A DNA stretch of 64,000 nucleotides from Corythucha ciliata (lineage: Eukaryota; Arthropoda; Insecta; Hemiptera; Tingidae), in NCBI GenBank assembly GCA_038030265.1, contig CM075943.1:6138001-6202000 (forward strand), in the 5' to 3' direction. Positions 34,601 to 45,800 of the stretch are shown here, in pieces. Each line of letters starts with the position of its first letter. Position 1 is the first letter of the stretch. The translations under genes and the position numbers were made by a program. The notes under the pieces are model-generated. The model saw only the letters and a list, made by a program, of their open reading frames with translations. It searched no databases and had not been told where the DNA came from.

Positions 34601-37600
34601 CTAACAGGCGAGCAACACGAGATCCCTCCGTTTTATCAAGAGCAACAGTGTTCATGATCAAATCTGGGACGGGCAGTGTCGCTGAGATTCGAAACACGTG
34701 ACTGTGACTGACGGCGTTCAATTGAACCGTCGTGCCGGGTGTCCAACGAATCTTTGGCTCGTCGTACCGGTGACAGCCGATCGGCTCAAAAATGTACGGC
34801 GAGGATTTCGACACGCAAATGTGCGTGCTGCCCGGGGTGACGTTCAAGTCAAATTTCACCGTCGGCTCGGCTTCATTGTAATAGACGACTTTGGTCGAGT
34901 GCGAAGCCACGGTCGTCACGGTAAAACCGGACTGTTTAAATGTGGGCACTTCGGTGTTTTCATCGATGACGGCAACGGCGTGCGACTCACGCTCCCAACA
35001 CCAACTGAGACCTGGCTCGATGTAGATATCGTAATCACCGGGAGCGACGTCTTTAAATTCGTACAGGCCTCCTAAAACCATTAAATGAAAAATGGAAGAA
35101 CTTATTTCTGCCTGAACTTTAAACTAACCTTTGGCTAAAGTCTGGACGGAACCCTCCTGACCACGTGCCTTTAAGTTCACAGTAATGAGAGGACACACTG
35201 ACATACAAACAATTTTTCCTTTCACAGTAGACTTCAGCTGCGAAAAATTTATGTTCTCCAAATTTTTGTACATGACTTGCACCACCCTCTTGGAGGGCGA
35301 GAACCTGAAATAAAAAATAAAAAAAAAAATGAAGAGGAAATCGCAAAGAATTTCAGCGCGAAACTTACAAAATTCCGTTATTTTTTTGAGATCTATCAAC
35401 AAACGGAGAGAACGTGTACGTTCCAGGAGCCAAAAACACGCAATAAGCACCGGCGACATCCGTAGAAACTTCCGTGACTTGTTTCGAATCTTCCGCAGTT
35501 ACGTCAACTCTGTAGGGGCCGGCGTTGGACGGAGATTGAAGCCGACCGCACACTTTATACTCGGACGGGATTAAGTCCGGTAGTGTCGTCGATGACACTT
35601 TAATTTCCTTTTCCGGGAATATTACGTTGTCTGAAATTATTTGAATTAAAGGACAAGATAAAATGGTTGAATAGGCAATCACGAATCAACCTGCGACAGC
35701 CTGAAGTTTGTAATTTCCAGCACGCATGTTTTCCAGCGTAAAAGAACCGTCGGATCCAGTTTTAGTCACTTCACGCCCGTTTAGAATGATCGAAGCCCCT
35801 TCCAGGGGGCGCCCATTGGCCGACCAAAGAACTCGACCACTGACCGTGAATCCTTGCACCTGGGTGTCATTTCAAATCAATCAAAATGAGAGCATCATTC
35901 AACGGGTGACACTTACTTGAAAAGGGGTCGTTAAACGAAGACTGTCGTGCTCCACTTGAACGTTCAAAGAACGCGGGTGGACGTCAAATTTTGTATTTTT
36001 ACCGCCCTTGTAGTGAGGAACAAGAATGTAATTTCCAGGCGGTATTTGAGGAAACGAGAAAACTCCCTGAGTGTCCGAAGTAACGTGGCATAACGATTTG
36101 AATCCGCTCAAATTGAGACTTTCGGGGGAAAATCCCTCAATGGGCGACACATCACAGCCTTCCACCTGTTCCTAAATTCACAGAAAGAGAAAAAGCTCGA
36201 CACCAAGATTTGACCGTCTCAGATGAGGTGACTTACGCCTGTTTTGGAGAAAAGTACAAAGCTGACGCCTGTTATGGGTTGTCCATCACTCATAGCTACG
36301 CCGCTGACGTCATAACCTTTGACTGATAAACTTCCCGGTGGTACTTGACCGTTACTTTTTTTTACGTCTACCGGCACCTCGGTGCTTTTCAATGCCCACC
36401 TAAAAAAGTTTATTAATATTTTTACTTTTATCAGAAGCTTTTCCACTTTTCTTTTTTCATACTTTGGGTGGGAGATTCTAACGACGTACGACCCAGAAGG
36501 GACGGGCGAAAAAACGAAATCACCACCCTGTTTCGTCGTAGTTTTCATATAAGAACTGGTTTTCTTACGTTCCAAAAGTTCGACTGTTATCCCAGCGGGA
36601 CCAACAGATTGCCCGGTACTTACAACCTATGGAAAATTGGCATGATGAGTTAGTGGTGGTGGGAGGAACCTTCTTATAACGTCTGTAACAAACTTTTCCA
36701 GTAACGGCGAATCCTTTAAAAACGAAATTAATGTCTTTGCCTCGCGTACAAGGATCTGAGACGCCGTCCACGTTGATGACAACTTCCGACGGTTCGAACA
36801 GCCAGCCTTCCGGAGAGGATACCTTTGAAAACGTTGAAAAACGGGCGTTACTTTTTCAACTTTTAACGTTTTCTTTTTTTTTTCTGGGGGGGGGGGGGCA
36901 TTTTTCAACACTTTATCTTCATTTTAGCCGCAAATTAGCGTCTTTCCTTATTTGGGCCATGAATAAGTGAATTTTTTTCAATTTTAGCTGTCTACATTAG
37001 CGTTTTCCAACTCATCCGCAAATTATCACTTTTCTTAATTTATCCGCTAATTTCAGCCATGAGTAATCGATTTTATCTGTTTTACCCGCCGGCTAGCACT
37101 TTCTCTCTTAATTTTAGCCGCGAAATCACGTTTTTCCAATTTTAGCCGCGAATTCTTTTTTTAGGTCTTAATTTGTTCTCTTATTTTTTTAAATTAATGT
37201 TTTCTCTCATTTTAGGCGTGCATTAGCTTTGTTTCTCAATTTTAGCCGTGAATTAACTTTTTTTTTCGTTTTAAACACTTTCCCCGCGAACTGACACTTT
37301 TTTTAATTTATCCGCTAATTTACGATTTTTTCAATTTTAGTTATGAATGGGCGATTTTATCTATTTTACTCGCCGATTTGCACCTTCTCTTAATTTTAGC
37401 CACGAATTGATGATTTTCTCAATTTCAGCCGCGAAATAGCCGTTACTGACGTTTTTACACATTTTATCCGCAAATCAGACAATTCGTGATTTTTCTACAT
37501 TTTACCAGCGAATTAGCACTTTCTCTTAATTTATCCGCTAATTTGCGAATTTTATCCATTTTAGACCTAATTATATCACTGAATCTATATAGAGACAAAC

Positions 37601-40600
37601 GCAAATCGGCGGATAAATGAAGGAAAAACGCAAATCGGAAGCTAAATGAAGGAAATTCGCGGATAAAATATATTTTTAAAATCGCTGATTCACGTCAAAA
37701 GTTGAGAAAAACGCTAATTCGCGGCTAATATTGAGAAAAATCATGAGGTAAATTTGCGGCTAAAATTACTAAACTTGAGATAAAGCGCCAATTAACGGAT
37801 AAATTAAGAAAAAGGGCTAATTCGAGGCTAAAATTTAGGAAAAGCATCAACTCACGCGGCAAAAAATGTGAAAACGCCATTTCACGGGCCTTGAGGGAAT
37901 TTTCGCGGCTAAAATAGAGAAAAACCGCTCATCCGCGGATAAATCGGAGAAAAAGTGCGCTGAATTTGCAGCTAAAATTACTAAAAAGTGCCCTTTCGCG
38001 TCTAAAAATTGAAATGGAGCGCTTAATTCGCGAATAAAGCCAAGAAAAAGCGCTAATTCGAGGCTTGAAACGAACTCGCAGCAAAAATTGTGAAAACTCA
38101 ATTCTACTGGGCCTGGAGGCTAAAACTAGAAAAACTCGCTAATTTGCGGCTAAAATAGAGAAAAAAACGATGATACAGTCTAAAATTGAGAACAAGCCCT
38201 AATTCCAGGCTAAAATCGTGAAAATTCGCGAATAAAATTTAGAAAAAGCCCCGACTCGCAAATAAAATTGAGAATAAGCGCTAATTCTCAGAACAACTAG
38301 AATTTGGCAAAAGTTCTAATTCACAGCTAAAATTCAGTAAACGCTATTTCGCGGTTTCTAGAGACAACATCGTGGTAAAAACTGAGAATAAGTGCTAACT
38401 CACGACTAAAATTAAGAAAAAGCGCTAATTCTTGGGTAAATGTAAAAAAACCCGCTACTGAAAGTAAAGAAAAATCGCTAATTACCGATAAAATTGAGAA
38501 AGAAACCGCTAAATCCCAGTTAAAATTGACAAAAACGCTAATTCGTGGATAAAATTTATGAAGAAAAGCCGTAATTCAAGGTAATAATCGAGAAGAGTCG
38601 CGAATTCGCGAATAAAATTCTAAAATAGCGCTAATCCGAAAAATGAGAGGAAAAGCGCTAATTCGCAGGTTTAAAAAAACGCTAACACGCAACTAGAACT
38701 GAGAAGAATTGCTAATTCGGAGCTAAAATTAAGAAAAGGCCATTTCGCGATTCCTGGACGCAACTTCGAAGGTCAAACTGAGAAAAAGTGTTGTGTTAAA
38801 ATAGATAAAAGACGCTAGTTGTTATCAAAATGAGATAAATTCGCTGTTAAAATAGAGAACACGTGCCAATTCACGGTTAAAATTGCAAAAAAAAAAAACC
38901 AACTAATTTAGGGTTAACAAAAGTTGCCTCCAGGAACCGCGAATTGCAGTTGCTCAATTTCACCAAAGTATACCTTAAGCCTCTAATTTGAGCTTTTCCT
39001 TTGATTTTAGTCGTGAATTAGCACATTGTCTCCATTTTAGCAGCGAATTTATTACATTCGGCACTGAATAAGCATATTTTCTTCATTTTAACCGCGAATG
39101 AGCATTTCTTCATAAGTTGTCCGCTGCGAAGTTGCCTCCAGGAACTGCGAAATGGCACTTTCTGAATTTTGATCTGCGAATTAGCACTTTTTCCCAATTC
39201 CAGCCGCGAATTAGCGCTTTTTTCAATTTATCCGCGAATTAGCGCTTTCCGCGAATTTATCATCAATCTTACAAGCCGTGAATTAACTATTTTTCTCCAT
39301 TTTACCGTGAATTAGCGATGTTTCTCAACTTTAACCGCGAATAACACTTTTACTCAATTTTAGTCACAAAAATTACCGAATTTTCGACATTTATCTATGA
39401 ATTAGCTCTTTTTCTCAACGTCAGCCTTACAATAGCGCTTTTGCACAATTTCGGCCGTGGATTAGCTCATTTTCTCCATGTTAAAGGCGAATTTATGACA
39501 TTCCTCCATGAATTAGCGTCTCTTTAACTGTGAATTGAAACTTTTTCTCAATTTATAGCAGCGAATTTTTCAAATTCCGCCATTAATTAGCACTTTTTCT
39601 CAGTTTTAACCACGACGTTGCCTAGAGGAACAGCGTTTTATGAATTTCAGCTCCGAATTAGCGTTTATTTTTTTCTATTTTTATCCGTGAATTAGAGCTT
39701 TTCCACCATTTCATCCAGGAATTAGAGTTTTTTCTTAAATGTGCTAAAAAAAATTGGGGAAAAGCGCAAATTAGAGGCTAAGATTGAGAAAACGCGCTAA
39801 TATAGTGGTCAATAAACAAGTTTTCGGAGGCTAACAATCACCGAAATTATTAGTCAGGGCGTGAAATAGTCACACAACTGTAAAGATCCAGGGCTAAGTA
39901 GGGGGTGAAATTGCCAGTTTCGAGCTTAAACAGCCGCAAAATATGGCAAGCGGTGGCCAAAGAGTCGAGATTCGATTGATAAATACCCACGACATTGCAT
40001 TTCTCGAGGGTAAATATCCGTAAAATGGAAGGTTTGGGGCTATAGTCGCGAAATTGCCAACTTTCAGTCTGAACATTCACTAAATCGCTAGATCCTGGTC
40101 CGGGTTGACCGGCGCCAACAGAGCCCAAAGCAAGGCAAATATTGCCAGGAAATTACACGATTGCAAAATTAGAAAGCAGCAACATTTCAACTTTTGCGAA
40201 CTGACCCGTTTATGTAATTTTCCCCTAGCGAATTCGCAAGTTTCGGGTTTATGCCTTCTCGAAATTGCAAGTTTCGGAGCTTTTATTTAGTAACGATGGA
40301 ACCTAGTCCAGCCGGCCATAACAAGCGCCCACTGACGAATAGCCGCCAAATTGCAACGTTTATGTTCTAAATATCCGCGAAATTTAAAGTTTCCTGGCTA
40401 AATAATCGTAAAATTGCATGTTTCAAGTCATTAAGTACGCGAAATTACAAGTTTGTTGTCCTTATTTACGGGCCTTTTTTCTAGTGGGCGTGAATTCTGA
40501 GCCGTGTATAATTGCAACACTTTTCAATCATAAATATTTGTGATTTCGCAAGTTCGGGTCCTAATTTGAGCGACGTTACAAGTTTCCTGGCTCAATATCT

Positions 40601-42153
40601 CGATATTAACAGCTTCTGGTTTTATCTTAAGCGAATTGCAAGTTTAGTGTCTTAATTTAAGCAAACTTGGCAAGTTTCGGCACCTTTTTTAAGGCAGCAA
40701 AACCCGGTCTCAAAAGTGCTCAAAGCCTAACCTACGAAATTGGGAGTTTCCGAGTGTGAATGCAAATTTCGGGTCTTAATTTCGGCTAAGTTGTAGGTTT
40801 TGGGATCTTATTTTTAGTGGCTTGTCCAGCTGGCCTCGACAGCGCCCTCAATTTGATGGATAGCCTCAAAATAACGTAATTAAAAGCCAAATATAGGTGG
40901 ATTTGCAAGTTTTGGGGCTTCATTTCCGCGAAATTGCAATTGTTTTGTGAGCTCAGATCGTGCATACGATGCGAAATTGGTATTTCCAGGTCCATATTTT
41001 CACGAAATACTAGCAAGTCCCTGGGCCTTTTTTCTAGCGGGCGCAGGTACCCTGGGCAAGCTGGACGAATAGCCGTCTAATTGCCACATTTAGAGATAAG
41101 TATTTGTGAGTTTTCAAGTTCGTCAAAATTAAAAAAGTTTTCTTGCTCAATATCGGGAAAATTGACAGTTTCGGGTTTTAAATTTCAGTGAAATTGCAAG
41201 TTTCAGAATTATTATTTTGATCAGTGGCCGTGGAATCAGGTCCAGCTGGCCTCGAGACCCCCTCCTCCACGGCTTAGCCGCTCTTTTCGGCTGTGTTTTG
41301 ACCAGCTCCGACTAAATTTGTCACCTGACCAATGTGCGAGGGACTCATAATGGTTAAAATAGAAATTTTGTGGGGGGAAAATTACCCTAAAAATGTGAGA
41401 AGGTTGACACCATTTCAAATTTGGCGTTTTATCGGAAATTGAAATGAATTTTCGATCAGACACGCCATCTGACCTTGTCATTCCGGGCACGAATTTTCCG
41501 GCCAATGGCAGACACGCAGTCCGAGGAAATAGCCTTCGCTAGGCTCTACTCTGGATTTCAGAAAACCAAGGGAAATGCGTGACAGTGCTGGAATTGGTAA
41601 ATGGGGCCCAAAGCAAAACGACTTATGAGTCAAAATGTCTTATTTTTTGCTCCCAGTCTTCAGCACGCGCGGATGGTGGTGCTTGAGTGTGAGCAAATAT
41701 TGTTTGGGATGTAATTTTAACACGTTTGACGCCCCAACACGTAGGTTAGTTCTACCCCTGCTAGAATTTCGGGCGATTACGATTTCTAGACACCAGATTT
41801 GAGCCTCTTTAAATGCTTTACTAAGCCATAAACTTTAATACTTCAAGAAACTACCTTGATAGTATACTCTCCCTTGTCATACACGGGTAGGACGTAGTAC
41901 CCGTTGTTCGGAGCGCAGTCAGTGTGATCCTTCAAGCTTCCTTGTTTCGTGAACCTTTGATTATCACAAATATTACTCGTTTTATTCGTGAAAATACAAC
42001 AGTTTTAACTTACAGCCGGATTTCGACTTTCGAGAAGTCAATATCCACGTCGCTCCGAACAAACCCGTTACATCCTAAGATATCGTCGGCCTTACATGCT
42101 GGGAAAAAAATCACACTACACCCAAAAAGCAGTAAAATAGATAATTTTAACAT
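28686..42153 (-). CDS. NOMO: NOMO (BOS-complex ER membrane protein), 17 exons
   Basis: ER membrane protein of the NOMO-nicalin-TMEM147 (BOS) complex in the multipass translocon. Exons: 42153-42014, 41954-41855, 36822-36694, 36626-36463, 36399-36237, 36171-35917, 35859-35691, 35630-35369, 35304-35129, 35071-34606, 34535-34330, 30329-30185, 30118-29995, 29922-29729, 29665-29497, 29433-29143, 29069-28686. They total 1178 aa (human about 1222). Signal peptide at residues 1-22, then CNGFVRSDVDIDFSKVEIRL, DCAPNNGY, GVSDPCTRGKDINFVFKGFA, VEHDSLRL and LSPGEYFLKPMMKEYRF. Repeated PG-x-Y units mark the stacked beta-sandwich domains. TM helix about 1115-1131, then a lysine-rich tail ending KKKAKTRKT. 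Two introns (5.0 and 4.0 kb) are repeat-filled. Several acceptors are pyrimidine-poor (AAAG). Confidence 0.94.
30500..30660. repeat. CACAGCAAACC-type simple repeat in NOMO intron 11
   Basis: Loose repetition of CCACAGCAAACCTCAAAA with period near 18-20 bp. No other feature. Confidence 0.45.
30724..30821. mobile_element. Short hairpin element in NOMO intron 11
   Basis: ATAGTTTAACGCCAGGTAC near the left end pairs with GGTACCTAGCGTTAAATTAT near the right, and ACCAAAAAATTGTATTGTTT pairs with AACAGTACAATTTTTTGGT across a tiny loop. About 98 bp in all, MITE-like. Confidence 0.5.
31480..34195 (+). repeat. Short-period repeat family A, largest uninterrupted block
   Basis: About 2.7 kb of NOMO intron 11 is made of units around 29-30 bp with core TCAATTTTAGCCGCGAATTA followed by GCGTTTTT. 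Unit variants swap the AGC tail for TAATT or CTGACGATTT, and longer segments repeat: 31640-31990 and 32340-32660 share the same order of about ten units, a higher-order repeat. Antisense to NOMO. Confidence 0.8.
36905..39745. repeat. Family A in NOMO intron 2, switching orientation twice
   Basis: Plus orientation at 36905-37565, minus at about 37600-38935, plus again at about 38960-39745. Each block keeps the 29-30 bp period. The switches are abrupt, within tens of bases. Confidence 0.75.
39840..41225. repeat. Short-period repeat family B in NOMO intron 2
   Basis: About 1.3 kb of degenerate units reading GCGAAATTGCAAGTTTCGGG then TCTTAATTTC (period about 30-35 bp). Minus orientation up to about 40090, plus from about 40180. 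Separate in sequence from family A, which ends just before it. Unique DNA follows at 41280-41850. Confidence 0.65.
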
Positions 42154-42846
42154 TTTTAACTGTTAAATAAATTAATTAAATTGTTAAAATTCAATGAAAG
42201 CGGCTATTCATGGTCTTATCTCCGCGTACAAGGGATAATCTAATTAGGTTACCGCAACCTTCCCTTGATGCGTTAAGGTTAGAATAACACAGCAGTTCCG
42301 TCATGAGTTCAGTTCAGTTTATTTTGTGATCTCGTTAGACTCTTTAATTTGTTAATTTTCTACTAGTTTTGTGTGTTTTTTTCTTTATTTAATTGATATT
42401 CAAGTGCCAATGTGGGACTCCCGTCTTCCATTTCACGTAACGTTCTTTGTGTGACAGCTTCTCTAGAGTTTCATCCCCCTGAGATTGTTTCGGTGCTCAT
42501 TCCAAAGTTTTTTTTTTTTAAAAAAAAAGCTTCGTTTTTTCAATGTCAAGGAGTCGCGTTCTGTGTCATGTCAGACTCCGTCGAATGACTCAAGCGTCGA
42601 ATTTTAATTTTTGAGTGTGTAAAAACAGCGGTGGGAAATACTTCCCCCCTTGGAACCCTCGAAACTCGGGGGACTCCCCCGAGCAGGGAGGCTCGCCCGT
42701 CGATTATAATATCATTTCCTCGGCTATTACTTGACCACGCTTCGTAGAGGCTCGATGTCGTCAATTTGGTTTAATTCGTTGGAATTTTAACCCCCCTCCC
42801 CTCTCCAAAAAACAACAATAACAACCTCGGGGCCCATTTCTGTACG
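42154..42846. promoter_or_regulatory. Head-to-head promoter region of NOMO and SNX17
   Basis: 693 bp separate the two start codons, which point away from each other. The region is free of the short-period repeats that fill the adjacent introns, consistent with selection against insertion. It contains poly-T/poly-A tracts near 42508-42530. No TATA box near either ATG was noticed. Shared promoter activity is inferred from layout. Confidence 0.5.
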
Positions 42847-45800
42847 ATGCACTTTTCAATTCCGGACACTCAAGAGTGTAACGAGCCGAGTGGAACCACA
42901 TATACTGTAAGTATTAAGCCAAATTATTCATTTAAAGGCCTAAAGCGATTGTTTGATAAATCAAAACATCCTGTTCCTTATTAAGGATCCCATACAAAAA
43001 AAAAATGTCTTCACCCTTCCCTTTGCCCCAAGCAACAAACCTATGACCCCGCCCCCCAATCATATTTATGAACTTATTTTGGGATGTACAAACCATTATT
43101 TAACGCCAACAAGCTTGACAGTTGCTTACCGTGTTACATAACAGAATTGGCTTTGGAGCTGAGCTGTAAACAAGCTCACTCGTATTAGCAGCGACCTCGA
43201 AACGCTTAATTAAAGTAGGAAAAAAAGCTGGAAAGAGTACCGGCTATTCGGATGCACGGCGTTTTCTATCCAAAACGAAATTATTGGTGGGACATGATGA
43301 TGGATTGTGTGGATTCGCTACCTTGATTTATTTGTTTTACAGTATTTTCAAGACAATCTTTCCTTGATGTTGTTTACGGTTGTCAGACAGTTCATTCAGT
43401 TAAAAGACAGTCAACGACGTGATTGTAATTGAACGGAATTGCTAAATGAAAATGTGTTCTTTTCCTCAGAGATTTGCGAGTGAAAAATCTTGTCTCTTTT
43501 TTCGCCTTTTAGAATTCCTATTTTTTAACGATGTCTCATAGTCATATCCGCGAATACTTCTTGAATATATAATTCCTCTCCCCCTCCGCGCACCGCAACA
43601 ATTTTCAATTCGCCTGGAAGGTCTGTAATGCGCGGAGAGGGGGGGGGGTTGGAAAGTATTCGTTTTGTCCCTTCCGTTCAATTTTACTGTCATTGTCATG
43701 CAAGTCTTAAAAGAAAAACCCCCGCCGCAATTAATAATTTATAATAAGGAGCAATTGAGTTTTATCAGCATTTCGTTTCCTATTTTAATCAGGAAGGGTC
43801 ACGTGATTTGGAACGGTGGGGGGGGGGTAATATCTTCTAGTGCGATTTTTTTTTCTTTTCTTGTTACAGCTCTATATCTGCCTTCCGTTGGAATGCTACT
43901 AAAAAAAAAAAAAGTTGTTAATTTGCTTCTTGTGTGCGTTTAAACGCGATAAATAGAAGATAATTGGTCCTTATTTTCGTCCTGATTCAAATACTTCAAA
44001 GAATGATGATATTAAATGGCTGAAGTCAGTGGCGTAGGTAGGAATTAGTTCTGGGGGGGGGGATCAGGTCGAAATCTCGTAAGGGTGAGGAGGGGGGATT
44101 TCACATTTGTCATCATTCCAGCCAGCCAGCACACTCTTGAATCTGGACATCTTGCTGGCCTCATCATAGCTTCAATTCATCAATCAATTCGATTCATTTC
44201 ATCATAGCGAATTGTCGCTTTTTCTTATTTTTAGCAGCGTAGTGGCGTTTCTAACCCGTGAATTAGCAAATTTTCACGAGCCACGAATTGGCGTTTTTCG
44301 CAATTTTAGCTGCAAATCGGCTCCCCCGATCCCCCCCTCCCGGGCCAGTCCGCCACTGATCATAGCCTCAATCTCTCAGTAAACGGCGATTTTTGGACTC
44401 TAGCCGCAAATTAGCGCTTTTCTCGACTGTGGCCGGGTGTATCTTTCTTCTCAATTTCAGCCGCGGATTAGCGGTTTTGCCCCACATCCTCCCATAGCCA
44501 TGAATTTGCGCATTTTCTCAACTTTAGCAGCAAAGTAGCGTTTTTTACTCCGTGAGCGATGTTTCTTAATTGTCCACGAGTTTTGGCGTTTTACTCCATT
44601 TTAGTAGCATATTAGTGATTTTTTAAATTTGTTTAGCAGGGGATTAGCAATTTTCTCAGTTTTAGCTGGAAATTACCGTTTTTCTTGAGTGTTTTCCTCA
44701 ATATTAGCCGCAAAATGGGGGGACTTTTCACGAATTACGATTTTTTTGTGGTTCCCCATACGCAATGCATGAGCGATTTTTCTAAGTTTACAAGCGAATC
44801 AGTGGTTTCTTCACCTATTGCCATAAATTGGCGCTTTTTTCCCCATTTCAGCCTGAAAAGTTGCCTTCAGAAGCCTCAAATTGGCGTGTATTCATTTTTT
44901 GGCGCAAATTGGATTTTTTCTCAATTTTAGCCGCGAATTAGCGCTTTTTCTTAATTTTAGCGGCGTCGTAGCGTTTCAAACCTGTTAATTAGCGAATTGT
45001 CTCAATTTTAGTCAGAAAATTGGTGTTTGGCGCAATTTTAGCTGTAAATTGCGACTTTTTCCATTTTTAGCCGCGAATTAGCAATTTTCTCAATTTTTAT
45101 GCTTAAAATTAACCTTTCTCTTAATTTTTACCAGGCTAAGGGCCGTATTCAGAGACCTTCCTTACTGGAGCCTTAACTTAAGTTGTGCAAAGTACGGTTT
45201 ATTAAAATGCATCACCCGTTTTTTAAGCACTTTTAAGCGGCATTAAGTTAAGGAAGGTCTCTGAATACGGCCGTTAGTGATGTTCCTCAATTTTAGTAGT
45301 GAATTTTCGCTTTTTCTAAATTTTAGCAGCGTGGTAGTATTTTCAACCCGTGCATTACCAACCGAGTTTTCTCGATTTTTGCCAAGAATTGGCGTTTGAC
45401 TCAATTTAAGCTGCAAATTAGCAATTTTTTCCATTTTTAACACTTTTCCCCAATTTGAACTGAAAATTAGCGTTTTTCTTAATTTTAGGTGCGCTAATTG
45501 GCGATTTTTTCAATTTTAGCCGTGAATTAGTGATTTTCTTCATTTGTATCCGCGAATTAACGTTTTTCCTCAACTTTATATCCGCAAGTTGCAAATTAGC
45601 CATTTTTCCCAATTTCAGCTGTGAAATGGCGGTTTTTGCTAATTTTGTGGCCATTTAGCACGCTAATACCTTTTTCATGCGCGAATGGGCGATTTTTCGC
45701 CATTTCAGTTTTGAACTTGCCATTTTTGTCCAACTTTAACTTGAAAGCGTATTTTTTTTGTCAATATTAAAGCGTGTTTTCTAAACTTTAACCGCGGGGT

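Noticed and set aside
34698..35075. 125-codon plus-strand frame
   Set aside because: Antisense shadow of NOMO exon 10, which fits the family and the splice phases.
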